Notes: generated from the letters alone by a model not told the origin. DNA of 64,000 bases from Lateolabrax maculatus (GCA_031216445.1 CM062210.1:17815501-17879500); one strand, 5' to 3'. Shown: positions 46,315 through 57,989, numbered from the stretch's first letter. Translations and numbers: made by a program.

Positions 46315-46502
46315 GGGTGCACCGGTCCTGGAGGTACTGCAACACCAGGTCGATGCGTGGAGTGGACGGAGCAAGCCCCTGTTCCATCTCCCTGCTCCAA
46401 AAAGCAATTTAATATATGGTCCCCGGGTAGGGGACGTATCAGATATTAAACTGATAAGAACAGATACTACACTTGATCTTAGCCAAAAGGCCGAGAAGCG
46501 AT
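46315..46502 (-). ncRNA. U2 snRNA, unit 28 (loop IV variant)
   Basis: nt 160 change at 46343, as in units 23 and 25. Confidence 0.96.
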
Positions 46503-47044
46503 GCCGTCAATGCGTCCCAGGTAAACGGCTGATTCTCCGCACAGTCCCCGTCACTGGGGGGTGCGCCGGGGAAAGATGCGTTTAAGCGACACTCAGTAAA
46601 ACCGAAAAACAACTTCACTAAACGCTCAACCAGTGAAACACAACGCAAACACACAGGAAGTGTAAACTCAAAATCAAAGATACTCTAGAAGTAAAGATAG
46701 CGCACTGCAAGCTGCGCCAATGATATGAAACGCTGTCCACTTCCTGTCTCCTGAGTGGGCGGGGCCTGTCCTCCCGCCTCGCTGGGAAGTGTGGTGAACG
46801 CCACGTGTACATTTTATTGAGCAAAGAAACACGGGTTTTATTCGCTTTTTACTTTGTATTTAATTTGAGCGAGACTCGTACATGAAGCGTTTGAAGTAAT
46901 GCCAACAACATTATCGCAGGGACTTCCTGCAGAAATAGAGGCAGACAAGTTACACTGTATTGATCACTAATGCATCCCCAAGACCTTAAGGTACAGTGTG
47001 ATAGCTACGCTGCTGTTGTTGTTATTTGCTGTTGCACATGTGAT

Positions 47045-47208
47045 CAGGGGAGAGCGCGAACGCAGTCCCCCACTACCACAAATTATGCAGTCGAGATTCC
47101 CACATTTGGGGAATTCGCAGATGTCAGCTCAACCGGAGTGCAATGGCCAAGCCTCGCCCTGGGTGAACCACCTTCTTGATCATGGTATCTCCCCTGCCAG
47201 GTAAGTAT
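47045..47208 (-). ncRNA. U1 snRNA, unit 29 (nt 87 variant)
   Basis: nt 87 change at 47122, as in unit 17. The U2 of the same unit is also damaged. Confidence 0.96.
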
Positions 47209-47781
47209 GAGTTGTACAGCTCAGAGGCAGCCCAGTCTCTCACAGACTCACCCTGCTGACTGATGGTGCTGATCCATATAGAAATGACCACAACCAGAGG
47301 ATATAGGGGGGACGGGACTCTGCAGGGATTTAACACAGAACAAACCGTTTTGTACTAAGGCTGACAAAGATTATCAACATTTTATCTGATAAATAATGGT
47401 TATATTTCCCATCATGCGATGCTTCGTTTCCATATCAAAATCTAACCAACCCACAAAAAACACTGCAATGAGTGCAATGGAACCACACAATCAAACACAG
47501 CCAGTTTGAGGATGTTTTCATATTGTTCTCACACGTGGAAAGGACAGGGAACGCAGCACGCTTCCTTTTACAACCTCCGCGTCTCACTCGACAGTTGCTG
47601 GTTGGAGTCATTATATGTCACCACTCTGCGGCCTCCTGCTCTTAAAACCAGAATTATACACATTGCCTTGAGCAGAACGCATCCTGTTGATAAACTCAGT
47701 GCGCGCAGCAAACATCTATTACCCGAGGAACAGCGCAGCGTCACTGAGAGCTAAATTGCGTTACACACATTGAGGGGTGGG

Positions 47782-47969
47782 GGGTGCACCGGTCCTGGAG
47801 GTACTGCAATACCAGGTCGATGCGTGGAGTGGACGGAGCAAGCCCCTGTTCCATCTCCCTGCTCCAAACAGCAATTTAATATATGGTTCCCGGGTAGGGG
47901 ACGTATCAGATATTAAACTGATAAGAACAGATACTACACTTGATCTTAGCCAAAAGGCCGAGAAGCGAT
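47782..47969 (-). pseudogene. U2 snRNA, unit 29, probably non-functional
   Basis: Full length, but a plus A-to-C at 47869 (nt 101) turns the Sm site CTTTTTGG into CTGTTTGG, and a C-to-T at 47888 (nt 82) breaks a pair of stem IIb (GGGAAC instead of GGGGAC). Sm-ring assembly needs the uridine run, so this copy is probably a decaying gene. That is inferred, not shown. Confidence 0.75.
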
Positions 47970-48511
47970 GCCGTCAATGCGTCCCAGGTAAACGGCTGAT
48001 TCTCCGCACAGTCCCCGTCACTGGGGGGTGCGCCGGGGAAAGATGCGTTTAAGCGACACTCAGTAAAACCGAAAAACAACTTCACTAAACGCTCAACCAG
48101 TGAAACACAACGCAAACACACAGGAAGTGTAAACTCAAAATCAAAGATACTCTAGAAGTAAAGATAGCGCACTGCAAGCTGCGCCAATGATATGAAACGC
48201 TGTCCACTTCCTGTCTCCTGAGTGGGCGGGGCCTGTCCTCCCGCCTCGCTGGGAAGTGTGGTGAACGCCACGTGTACATTTTATTGAGCAAAGATACACG
48301 GGTTTTATTCGCTTTTTACTTTGTATTTAATTTGAGCGAGACTCGTACATGAAGCGTTTGAAGTAATGCCAACAACATTATCGCAGGAACTTCCTGCAGA
48401 AATAGAGGCAGACAAGTTACACTGTATTGATCACTAATGCATCCCCAAGACCTTAAGGTACAGTGTGATAGCTACGCTGCTGTTGTTGTTATTTGCTGTT
48501 GCACATGTGAT

Positions 48512-48675
48512 CAGGGGAGAGCACGAACGCAGTCCCCCACTACCACAAATTATGCAGTCGAGATTCCCACATTTGGGGAATTCGCAGAGGTCAGCTCAAC
48601 CGGAGTGCAATGGCCAAGCCTCGCCCTGGGTGAACCACCTTCTTGATCATGGTATCTCCCCTGCCAGGTAAGTAT
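48512..48675 (-). ncRNA. U1 snRNA, unit 30 (nt 153 variant)
   Basis: Private plus G-to-A at 48523 (U1 nt 153), in stem-loop IV. Confidence 0.96.
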
Positions 48676-49248
48676 GAGTTGTACAGCTCAGAGGCAGCCC
48701 AGTCTCTCACAGACTCACCCTGCTGACTGATGGTGCTGATCCATATAGAAATGACCACAACCAGAGGATATAGGGGGGACGGGACTCTGCAGGGATTTAA
48801 CACAGAACAAACCGTTTTGTACTAAGGCTGACAAAGATTATCAACATTTTATCTGATAAATAATGGTTATATTTCCCATCATGCGATGCTTCGTTTCCAT
48901 ATCAAAATCTAACCAACCCACAAAAAACACTGCAATGAGTGCAATGGAACCACACAATCAAACACAGCCAGTTTGAGGATGTTTTCATATTGTTCTCACA
49001 CGTGGAAAGGACAGGGAACGCAGCACGCTTCCTTTTACAACCTCCGCGTCTCACTCGACAGTTGCTGGTTGGAGTCATTATATGTCACCACTCTGCGGCC
49101 TCCTGCTCTTAAAACCAGAATTATACACATTGCCTTGAGCAGAACGCATCCTGTTGATAAACTCAGTGCGCGCAGCAAACATCTATTACCCGAGGAACAG
49201 CGCAGCGTCACTGAGAGCTAAATTGCGTTACACACATTGAGGGGTGGG

Positions 49249-49436
49249 GGGTGCACCGGTCCTGGAGGTACTGCAATACCAGGTCGATGCGTGGAGTGGA
49301 CGGAGCAAGCCCCTGTTCCATCGCCCTGCTCCAAAAAGCAATTTAATATATGGTCCCCGGGTAGGGGACGTATCAGATATTAAACTGATAAGAACAGATA
49401 CTACACTTGATCTTAGCCAAAAGGCCGAGAAGCGAT
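49249..49436 (-). ncRNA. U2 snRNA, unit 30 (nt 114 variant)
   Basis: T97 form with a private T-to-G at 49323 (nt 114). Confidence 0.96.
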
Positions 49437-49981
49437 GCCGTCAATGCGTCCCAGGTAAACGGCTGATTCTCCGCACAGTCCCCGTCACTGGGGGGTGCGC
49501 CGGGGAAAGATGCGTTTAAGCGACACTCAGTAAAACCGAAAAACAACTTCACTAAACGCTCAACCAGTGAAACACAACGCAAACACACAGGAAGTGTAAA
49601 CTCAAAATCAAAGATACTCTAGAAGTAAAGATAGCGCACTGCAAGCTGCGCCAATGATATGAAACGCTGTCCACTTCCTGTCTCCTGAGTGGGCGGGGCC
49701 TGTCCTCCCGCCTCGCTGGGAAGTGTGGTGAACGCCACGTGTACATTTTATTGAGCAAAGAAACACGGGTTTTATTCGCTTTTTACTTTGTATTTAATTT
49801 GAGCGAGACTCGTACATGAAGCGTTTGAAGTAATGCCAACAACATTATCGCAGGAACTTCCTGCAGAAATAGAGGCAGACAAGTTACACTGTATTGATCA
49901 CTAATGCATCCCCAAGACCTTAAGGTACAGTGTGATAGCTACGCTGCTGTTGTTGTTGTTATTTGCTGTTGCACATGTGAT

Positions 49982-50145
49982 CAGGGGAGAGCGCGAACGC
50001 AGTCCCCCACTACCACAAATTATGCAGTCGAGATTCCCACATTTGGGGAATTCGCAGAGGTCAGCTCAACCGGAGTGCAATGGCCAAGCCTCGCCCTGGG
50101 TGAACCACCTTCTTGATCATGGTGTCTCCCCTGCCAGGTAAGTAT
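49982..50145 (-). ncRNA. U1 snRNA, unit 31 (nt 22 variant)
   Basis: Plus A-to-G at 50124 (U1 nt 22), so the stem I side reads GAGACACC where other copies and human read GAGATACC. Shared with unit 32. Confidence 0.96.
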
Positions 50146-50718
50146 GAGTTGTACAGCTCAGAGGCAGCCCAGTCTCTCACAGACTCACCCTGCTGACTGA
50201 TGGTGCTGATCCATATAGAAATGACCACAACCAGAGGATATAGGGGGGACGGGACTCTGCAGGGATTTAACACAGAACAAACCGTTTTGTACTAAGGCTG
50301 ACAAAGATTATCAACATTTTATCTGATAAATAATGGTTATATTTCCCATCATGCGATGCTTCGTTTCCATATCAAAATCTAACCAACCCACAAAAAACAC
50401 TGCAATGAGTGCAATGGAACCACACAATCAAACACAGCCAGTTTGAGGATGTTTTCATATTGTTCTCACACGTGGAAAGGACAGGGAACGCAGCACGCTT
50501 CCTTTTACAACCTCCGCGTCTCACTCGACAGTTGCTGGTTGGAGTCATTATATGTCACCACTCTGCGGCCTCCTGCTCTTAAAACCAGAATTATACACAT
50601 TGCCTTGAGCAGAACGCATCCTGTTGATAAACTCAGTGCGCGCAGCAAACATCTATTACCCGAGGAACAGCGCAGCGTCACTGAGAGCTAAATTGCGTTA
50701 CACACATTGAGGGGTGGG

Positions 50719-50906
50719 GGGTGCACCGGTCCTGGAGGTACTGCAATACCAGGTCGATGCGTGGAGTGGACGGAGCAAGCCCCTGTTCCATCTCCCTGCT
50801 CCAAAAAGCAATTTAATATATGGTCCCCGGGTAGGGGACGTATCAGATATTAAACTGATAAGAACAGATACTACACTTGATCTTAGCCAAAAGGCCGAGA
50901 AGCGAT
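50719..50906 (-). ncRNA. U2 snRNA, unit 31
   Basis: Major form, T97. Confidence 0.97.
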
Positions 50907-51451
50907 GCCGTCAATGCGTCCCAGGTAAACGGCTGATTCTCCGCACAGTCCCCGTCACTGGGGGGTGCGCCGGGGAAAGATGCGTTTAAGCGACACTCAG
51001 TAAAACCGAAAAACAACTTCACTAAACGCTCAACCAGTGAAACACAACGCAAACACACAGGAAGTGTAAACTCAAAATCAAAGATACTCTAGAAGTAAAG
51101 ATAGCGCACTGCAAGCTGCGCCAATGATATGAAACGCTGTCCACTTCCTGTCTCCTGAGTGGGCGGGGCCTGTCCTCCCGCCTCGCTGGGAAGTGTGGTG
51201 AACGCCACGTGTACATTTTATTGAGCAAAGAAACACGGGTTTTATTCGCTTTTTACTTTGTATTTAATTTGAGCGAGACTCGTACATGAAGCGTTTGAAG
51301 TAATGCCAACAACATTATCGCAGGAACTTCCTGCAGAAATAGAGGCAGACAAGTTACACTGTATTGATCACTAATGCATCCCCAAGACCTTAAGGTACAG
51401 TGTGATAGCTACGCTGCTGTTGTTGTTGTTATTTGCTGTTGCACATGTGAT

Positions 51452-51615
51452 CAGGGGAGAGCGCGAACGCAGTCCCCCACTACCACAAATTATGCAGTCG
51501 AGATTCCCACATTTGGGGAATTCGCAGAGGTCAGCTCAACCGGAGTGCAATGGCCAAGCCTCGCCCTGGGTGAACCACCTTCTTGATCATGGTGTCTCCC
51601 CTGCCAGGTAAGTAT
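51452..51615 (-). ncRNA. U1 snRNA, unit 32 (nt 22 variant)
   Basis: nt 22 change at 51594, as in unit 31. The U2 of this unit is interrupted by the second retrotransposon. Confidence 0.96.
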
Positions 51616-52188
51616 GAGTTGTACAGCTCAGAGGCAGCCCAGTCTCTCACAGACTCACCCTGCTGACTGATGGTGCTGATCCATATAGAAATGACCACAA
51701 CCAGAGGATATAGGGGGGACGGGACTCTGCAGGGATTTAACACAGAACAAACCGTTTTGTACTAAGGCTGACAAAGATTATCAACATTTTATCTGATAAA
51801 TAATGGTTATATTTCCCATCATGCGATGCTTCGTTTCCATATCAAAATCTAACCAACCCACAAAAAACACTGCAATGAGTGCAATGGAACCACACAATCA
51901 AACACAGCCAGTTTGAGGATGTTTTCATATTGTTCTCACACGTGGAAAGGACAGGGAACGCAGCACGCTTCCTTTTACAACCTCCGCGTCTCACTCGACA
52001 GTTGCTGGTTGGAGTCATTATATGTCACCACTCTGCGGCCTCCTGCTCTTAAAACCAGAATTATACACATTGCCTTGAGCAGAACGCATCCTGTTGATAA
52101 ACTCAGTGCGCGCAGCAAACATCTATTACCCGAGGAACAGCGCAGCGTCACTGAGAGCTAAATTGCGTTACACACATTGAGGGGTGGG

Positions 52189-52339
52189 GGGTGCACCGGT
52201 CCTGGAGGTACTGCAATACCAGGTCGATGCGTGGAGTGGACGGAGCAAGCCCCTGTTCCATCTCCCTGCTCCAAAAAGCAATTTAATATATGGTCCCCGG
52301 GTAGGGGACGTATCAGATATTAAACTGATAAGAACAGAT
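52189..52339 (-). pseudogene. U2 snRNA, unit 32, 3' part (nt 38-188), cut by retrotransposon
   Basis: The last 151 nt of U2, ending at exactly the same nucleotide as the fragment at 21710-21860. No matching 5' part survives on the far side of the element: apart from a short U2-like stretch at 57976-57989, the sequence goes straight into the flank of the next U1. Confidence 0.95.
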
Positions 52340-52363
52340 TTTTTTTTTTTTTTTTTGAAAAGG

Positions 52364-52369
52364 TTTATT
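52364..52369 (-). terminator. Polyadenylation signal AATAAA, copy 2
   Basis: Same hexamer and spacing to the tail as in copy 1. The 3' UTR (52357-52661) is slightly longer than in copy 1 because of longer T-runs on the plus strand. Confidence 0.75.
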
Positions 52370-52661
52370 GGCACTAAATTCAATGATATTTCTTCAAAAA
52401 CTTTACATGGTTAAGACACACAGTATACTTTTTTTTTTTTTTTTTCTTTTTTAAAGTACAATATGTCAATCAATAAATACTGTTATCCATAAAACCATTA
52501 TATAAAACATCTGAAGCAGGTATTACAGATAAGAGTTTTTTTTTTTTTTTTAAAAAGATGTACATTTAAAAGTAGTTTTTTTTTTTTTTTTTGGTATTGG
52601 ATGTCCATTTTCAAAGGTCTTTGCTGTGCAGGAGCGAAGTGAGTCTCTCTCAAGGTTAAAC

Positions 52662-55600
52662 TCATTTCGCTACCCCAAACAGATACTGTATTTCCGGATC
52701 CTGTGGTGGTGCTCTGAGGAGCCCCATACCCTGTTGCTCCTGCCCACCTTCCTCCCCCGTCGAGTCAGGCCGCCGCTGCTTTGAACCTTTGTTGTGTGGC
52801 TCCGGCTCCTTCGTCCGAATGGGCACAGAGGCGATTCTTCTTTGTGGCTGTGTCCTAGGCCCGCCGCCTGCAGCATTGGCCATTTTGACCGTTGCTGCGG
52901 CCATTCGGATCACAGCCACTGGGGGGATCTGCGTGTGCTTCCTTACCAGCAGGTTTCTGGAGGTCCACATGGCGTCTTTGATGGCGGCTAGGGTGAGCCA
53001 CTGTTTGGCAAAGTGACATGCTGGTACCTGTCCCCTTTGGCCCACCCCATACAGCACCAGCTGTACTGTAAGGACCTCCCCTGCTGGCAAGTACGGGAAT
53101 TGCAAGGAGCCGGCCGTTGCCCACTGTTCTACAGCAGCGCTGCACTCCCAGAGTAGATGCCTCACCGACTCAGGCGCGCCACAACCTGGTCGGGGGCAGG
53201 TTGAAAGTGCCGACATGCCCCGGGAGTGCATTACGGACCTGACCGGGAGGATTTCGTGGGCCACCATCCATGACAGGTCCCGGAGTCTGTTTGGAAGAGC
53301 GGAGTGGTTCACGTTGCGCCAAACTGTTGAGGGCTCACCGAACGCGAGCCCGCGCACTGGACTCACTGGTTCCCGCTCCTGCACAACAGAAATCAGAAAG
53401 CGGTGGTTGGTTAAAACTTGCAACTCTTCCTGCTCAAGCTTAAAATGTTTTAAAAATGTCTGGATAAAAGCATAAGCAGGTGGCAGGCTAAAAGACACAG
53501 GTACTTTAAGATCAGTGAGTAACAACTTTAGTCTTCTGAGGTAAGACCCCATCCAGAACTTTGTCATTGCTGTGGTCTTGGGGTTTCTGGATGGGGCTGT
53601 GGCGGTTGTAATGTGTAGTGCGGTGTATCTGCCTCCTAAGAACAAGTACAAATCCGGCACTCCTTTTCCTCCTTTCTCCTTTGGCTTCTTCATCACGTTT
53701 CTCCTCAGTCGTTCCCACTTGGAGCCCCACAGGAAATAGAAGATGGCTCGTTCCAGGTCTAAAAGCACTCTTCTAGGTGGTATAAAAATAGAACTGATGA
53801 GTAAAAGCAAAGGTAAAATCACAGCTTTAATGATTAAAACCTTCCCTTCTATAGTCAGTCCTCTAAGTCTCCAATACCCTAGTCTCTGCCTAACTTTCCC
53901 TACCACGTCTGGCCAATTTGTCTCCCCTCCTCCCTCCTTATCAAATTTAATCCCAAGTATCTTTTGGTCAGTCTGGGTCACAGTCAGGGGGAGTCCTGTC
54001 GTGTCGGTCGCTCTCCATGGTCCATAAAAAAGGGCTTGGGTCTTGCCTCTGTTCAGTTTCGACCCAGAGGCCCGTCCAAACCAGTCAGTCAAGTCCAGCG
54101 TCCTGTTGACAGATAAAAGGTCAGTGCATAAAATGTTTATGTCATCCATATATAAAGTGCATTTTGTCACCAGTCCCCCGCTCCCTGGGGCTACTATCCC
54201 ATTGATTTGTTGGTCCCTTCTCAAGATCTGTGCCAGTGGTTCTATACAGATAACATAGAGGAGGGCAGATAACGGACAGCCCTGACGGACACCGCAGTTT
54301 ATGTCGACTGCTTGTGTCAGATGCCCGTTAACGATGAATTTGCTGGTAATGTCCCGGTACAGCAATCCCACCCAGTCTGTAAACCTCCTTGGGAAACCCA
54401 TCTTTTGCAGTACCTGGAAGAGGTACTGGTGCGAGACCCGATCAAAAGCTTTTTCAAAATCTAAATTTAAGACTACTAGCCGGATGTTTCTGTCTCTCGC
54501 ATAACAGATGGTGTCTCGGATCAGTACGAGGCTGTCTGTGATCTTCCTCCCAGGGATGGCACAGGCTTGATCCGGGTGAATTAGCTCTTCTAAAAACAAG
54601 GACATACGTGCGGCTAATAATTTACTAAAAAATTTACAGTCACAGTTTAAAAGTGTGATAGGTCTCCAATTCTTCAAGTCAGTCTTGTCTTTGTCTTTAT
54701 GGAGAAGAGTCACTATCCCTACTCTGAAACTATCAGGAAGTCGGTCCATTTGTCCAAAATCCATAAAAACAGCAAGCAAGTCAGGTGCTAAAATGTCCCA
54801 AAACGTCAAATAAAATTCCAAAGGAAGCCCATCCTCTCCTGGAGATTTCCCTTTCTTAAAACTCTTGATACATTTATTTAACTCGAGAAAGGTAAAATCT
54901 TGGGTTAAAAGCACATTGTCTACTACTGTTTGTTCAATGGATTTTAAAACTTCAGCCATGGTGTCCATTTTAACAGGTTTTGTTTTGTAGAGTTCCCTGT
55001 AGAAGTTTTCAATGGTTTCTTTAATTTCCAGTGTTGTGTCAACTGTGCACCCATTTTCTTTTTTTAGTCTTAAAATGGCTCCCCCTTTATTTACAATTTT
55101 CTTAAAAAAATATCTGGTGCACTTTTCTCCTTCCTCTATTTCCCTTTCCTTGCTCCTTAAAATGACACCCTTGCTTTTAATTTCTGCTAAAACTGACATC
55201 TCTGTTTTGATTTGTTTTATCTCTTCGTTTAAGTCCATCCCTTGTTGGTTTAGTTTAAAATACCGCTGGAGTCGTTTCTGCAGTCCCAACATGCGTCTGT
55301 TGTCCCTATCTTTTTTCTTTTTCCCTGCCTGTCTAAAAAAAGTCTGGGTCCTTCCTTTCACCATTTCCCACCAGTGTGCACGTGTATCGTAAAGGTCTCG
55401 GAGGGTCTGCCACTCTTGGTACTGCTCCCTATACTGGCTAACTAATTCCCTATCCTCTAAAAGGGAGCAGTTGAGCTTCCACAGACCGCTTCCTAATGTC
55501 ACACCGGAAGGGAGTGAAAGGGTGCATGAGAGCATTGCGTGATCGGAAAAGAAAACAGGTTCCAATCTAGCATCGATCGGTGGGCAATCACGTGATAAAA

Positions 55601-56216
55601 TGTAGTCTATGCGAGAGGCTCTGGTGCCATCACCACTGAACCAGGTGAAACCCTCCTCTCTGGGATGCATGGTTTTAAAACAGTCCAGAAGTTTAAAATC
55701 CCTGCATATGCCCTGTAATAAAACTGATGTTTTGTCAAGTTTAAAATCTTCCCCTGTTCTTTTCCTATCTTTCCTGTTTAAAATACAGTTAAAATCGCCC
55801 CCTACAACTAAAGGTACCCTACCTAGCATGTGGGACTGCAAGTCTTCTAAAAGGTCATACCTGTCATTTTTGTTGTTAAAGCCATAAATATTTAACATGT
55901 TAAAATCTTTTCCCATAAAAGTCAGGTGTGCTAAAAGTGCCCGCCCCTCTCTCACCACAGTGCTGCCCTTCACCAAGACCAGAGGGTTTTTAATTAAAAT
56001 GGCCACTCCATCATTTTTGTTTTCATTTGATCCACTCCATATAGATGTTTGTGGCCATAATTTCTCCCACTCTCTGTAGTTGTTTAAAAAAGGCAGGCCA
56101 CACTCCTGTATTAAAAACACATCTGACTTAATAGAGTTAAGAAAAGATAAAACAGTCTGGGCTCTAACTCTCGACTTCACACTTCTCACATTTATGGTTG
56201 AGAAGGTAAGTGTCAT
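52662..56216 (-). CDS. Retrotransposon ORF2: APE endonuclease - reverse transcriptase (copy 2)
   Basis: 1,184 aa, open, with all catalytic motifs of copy 1 retained, including GDFN, SDH, LDFEKAFD, YMDD and the C-terminal CCHC. Three changes noticed: I107 to M, L138 to V just before GDFN, and G1182 to V near the end. Near-identity with copy 1 implies recent divergence. Confidence 0.95.
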   Translation of the reverse strand: MTLTFSTINVRSVKSRVRAQTVLSFLNSIKSDVFLIQECGLPFLNNYREWEKLWPQTSIWSGSNENKNDGVAILIKNPLVLVKGSTVVREGRALLAHLTFMGKDFNMLNIYGFNNKNDRYDLLEDLQSHMLGRVPLVVGGDFNCILNRKDRKRTGEDFKLDKTSVLLQGICRDFKLLDCFKTMHPREEGFTWFSGDGTRASRIDYILSRDCPPIDARLEPVFFSDHAMLSCTLSLPSGVTLGSGLWKLNCSLLEDRELVSQYREQYQEWQTLRDLYDTRAHWWEMVKGRTQTFFRQAGKKKKDRDNRRMLGLQKRLQRYFKLNQQGMDLNEEIKQIKTEMSVLAEIKSKGVILRSKEREIEEGEKCTRYFFKKIVNKGGAILRLKKENGCTVDTTLEIKETIENFYRELYKTKPVKMDTMAEVLKSIEQTVVDNVLLTQDFTFLELNKCIKSFKKGKSPGEDGLPLEFYLTFWDILAPDLLAVFMDFGQMDRLPDSFRVGIVTLLHKDKDKTDLKNWRPITLLNCDCKFFSKLLAARMSLFLEELIHPDQACAIPGRKITDSLVLIRDTICYARDRNIRLVVLNLDFEKAFDRVSHQYLFQVLQKMGFPRRFTDWVGLLYRDITSKFIVNGHLTQAVDINCGVRQGCPLSALLYVICIEPLAQILRRDQQINGIVAPGSGGLVTKCTLYMDDINILCTDLLSVNRTLDLTDWFGRASGSKLNRGKTQALFYGPWRATDTTGLPLTVTQTDQKILGIKFDKEGGGETNWPDVVGKVRQRLGYWRLRGLTIEGKVLIIKAVILPLLLLISSIFIPPRRVLLDLERAIFYFLWGSKWERLRRNVMKKPKEKGGKGVPDLYLFLGGRYTALHITTATAPSRNPKTTAMTKFWMGSYLRRLKLLLTDLKVPVSFSLPPAYAFIQTFLKHFKLEQEELQVLTNHRFLISVVQEREPVSPVRGLAFGEPSTVWRNVNHSALPNRLRDLSWMVAHEILPVRSVMHSRGMSALSTCPRPGCGAPESVRHLLWECSAAVEQWATAGSLQFPYLPAGEVLTVQLVLYGVGQRGQVPACHFAKQWLTLAAIKDAMWTSRNLLVRKHTQIPPVAVIRMAAATVKMANAAGGGPRTQPQRRIASVPIRTKEPEPHNKGSKQRRPDSTGEEGGQEQQGMGLLRAPPQDPEIQYLFGVAK

Positions 56217-56288
56217 GAGTATGGTTAAAACAAACAGGTATGAACTCCTAAAACTAAGAGGCAGTTTTAATGTTCAAGGATAAAACAG

Positions 56289-57590
56289 TTAGACAATTTC
56301 TTGTGAATGTAGCTCTTCCTTCACTCTCATGGGTGAAGAGTGCTGGGGTTGAGCTCCATTTCCCTTTCGGACTCTGGGGGTTGGCCTCTGCCGCAAGGTT
56401 GCATTGAGCTTCGAGTCCTTAGGGGTTGATTGCAGAGCTATGGTTAAAAAAGAGACCTCATTTGGGGAATTGGAGGGGAAGACTCTGGGCTCCTCCACAG
56501 ATGAACTGTTTGATGGATTCCCAGCTCTTCCCCTCTTCTCTGAGACTACAGGAGACTCAGAGGACAATTCTGATATCGGCCTCTTGGCCTGCTGGGCATT
56601 GGGGAGGGGGGCATCCTCGCTATTTTCTTGTGCTGGTTCCTTTTCAATTTCTGAGCTAGCTCCGCCTACTGACTGCATTGACCCATCTTGCTCATCCCTC
56701 TCCACTTGTGGGTCAATTGCAGGCCCCTCCCCTACTCCCGCCTCACCTGATCCCTGTCCTCCAGTCACAGGATTTGGCGGGAGATTTGAATTTTCCAGCC
56801 CAGCCTCTTCAATTAGCTCTCTAACTGCTTCATCTTTTCCATTTTTTGTTGGCTTTGCGGCCTTTACTTTGTTGGCAAATGACTTTGGGCAATCTCTGAA
56901 GAGGTGGTTTGTTTCTCCACAAAGATTGCACTTTCTGCCATTGGTGCACTCCTCAAAAGTATGCCCAATTTCTCTACATTTCCCACAAATGGTCTGCTGA
57001 CATGCTTCTGCCAGGTGCCCATGCTCACCACACTTGCGACAGAGCTTGGGCTGACCTTGATAATGGATGTAGCCCCTGTTGTTTCCCAGTACTATCACAG
57101 ATGGGAGATGTTTCAGGCCTTGGAAGCCTTCAGGGTCCTGCCATTGTTGGATGGGGACCCTCCAAGCGCAATTCCAAATGCCATCTTCATCCCTCACTTT
57201 GGTAGCTTGGCCTTTCACAGTGCAGTATCTACCCAGCCACAAACAAATGTCATCTGCATTTACTGTCTCATTGAACATTCTGACAATTACTGTTTTTAAG
57301 GCATTGTCAGTCAGTTTCTCAACGTTCAAAGCAGAAAACTGGGGTTTTGCATTTTCAAACCGTGTCCAAAAATCTCTAAGCAGAGCGGCAGATCGAAAGC
57401 TTACATCAAATCCTTTATTAAATGGCAGGGTGACAATGCAATTCAAGTCTTCCGGCAGAAAGTTTAAGGTTTTCTGGATTAACTTTCGAGAAAAGTCAAG
57501 TCTGGACATCTCCAGAGGCTTGTCATCTTTTTCCTTTAGTGTAAAACGGACACTGTGGTGCCTCCGCATGCCGGCATGGTTGGCCGACAT
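56289..57590 (-). CDS. Retrotransposon ORF1 protein, CCHC zinc-knuckle (copy 2)
   Basis: 433 aa, open throughout, with all three zinc knuckles intact. Two differences from copy 1 were noticed: D23 in place of G23, and D233 in place of N233 inside the third knuckle (C-x2-C-x4-H-x4-C still complete). It lies 72 nt before ORF2. Confidence 0.9.
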   Translation of the reverse strand: MSANHAGMRRHHSVRFTLKEKDDKPLEMSRLDFSRKLIQKTLNFLPEDLNCIVTLPFNKGFDVSFRSAALLRDFWTRFENAKPQFSALNVEKLTDNALKTVIVRMFNETVNADDICLWLGRYCTVKGQATKVRDEDGIWNCAWRVPIQQWQDPEGFQGLKHLPSVIVLGNNRGYIHYQGQPKLCRKCGEHGHLAEACQQTICGKCREIGHTFEECTNGRKCNLCGETNHLFRDCPKSFANKVKAAKPTKNGKDEAVRELIEEAGLENSNLPPNPVTGGQGSGEAGVGEGPAIDPQVERDEQDGSMQSVGGASSEIEKEPAQENSEDAPLPNAQQAKRPISELSSESPVVSEKRGRAGNPSNSSSVEEPRVFPSNSPNEVSFLTIALQSTPKDSKLNATLRQRPTPRVRKGNGAQPQHSSPMRVKEELHSQEIV

Positions 57591-57975
57591 TGTGGAGGCA
57601 CCACGGAGTCAAAAATAAATAAAGGACTAAAACAGATAAGACTTACTATAAAAAAAAAAAAAAAAAAAAAAAAAAACAACAACAATGGAAAAAACAAATA
57701 AAACCAGATGAATAAAATATGCTAAGACAATAAATAAATAAAAGAAACTCTCTCCTTTTCTTGTCTGGCCTGGTCAAGATGTTGATCCGATAGAGGGTGG
57801 AAAAGCAGTCCTCTGAGCCAATGAATTCCTGTAAGTGAAAAAGAAATTTGCAACTACAAAGAAGCTGAAATAACTAACACAAGGAATATATAAATGTCCT
57901 CCCAAATACTGGTAACAAAACACCAATGCCACAAACAAGCAAGGGTATTTTACCATGAACGGGAAGTGATCGCAG
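57591..57975 (-). other. Retrotransposon copy 2, 5' UTR
   Basis: Same as copy 1 apart from a longer A run on plus (57650-57676, 27 bases). Nothing else recognised. Confidence 0.7.
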
Positions 57976-57989
57976 TCTTAACCAAACGA
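57976..57989 (-). other. U2-like sequence at the 5' junction of copy 2
   Basis: Minus strand reads TCGTTTGGTTAAGA. Intact U2 has TCGGCCTTTTGGCTAAGA (nt 9-26), so this stretch fits with a 4-base gap and one substitution. It may be a degenerate U2 remnant, non-templated filler, or the true 5' end of the element that mimics U2. One junction cannot decide. Confidence 0.5.

Larger units (their letters stand above)
27486..52339 (-). repeat. Tandem U1-U2 snRNA array, block B (units 16-32)
   Basis: Continuation of the array after the first retrotransposon, with 17 U1 genes and 16 intact U2 genes. Unit length varies from 1,445 to 1,479 bp because of two indels: a TTG/CTG trinucleotide tract next to the U1 3' end, and a 12-bp deletion in the U1-U2 spacer of units 23-26 and 28. 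Shared variants show a three-unit duplication (units 18-20 and 21-23, offset 4,403 bp over most of its length) and a two-unit duplication (units 23-24 and 25-26, offset 2,900 bp). Confidence 0.97.
52340..57975 (-). mobile_element. Keno-like U2-specific non-LTR retrotransposon, copy 2 (full length)
   Basis: Same organisation as copy 1, with a 17-base poly(A) tail at the same U2 position. It differs in a few places: the 3' UTR reads GACACACAGTATAC on plus where copies 1 and 3 read GACATAAAGCATAC, and there are some amino acid changes in both ORFs. At the 5' side it continues as TCTTAACCAAACGA (57976-57989), which resembles U2 but differs from it, and then joins spacer sequence just beside a U1 gene. 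U2 nt 1-37 and the U2 promoter are gone. The 5' end could be 57975 or 57989. Confidence 0.9.
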
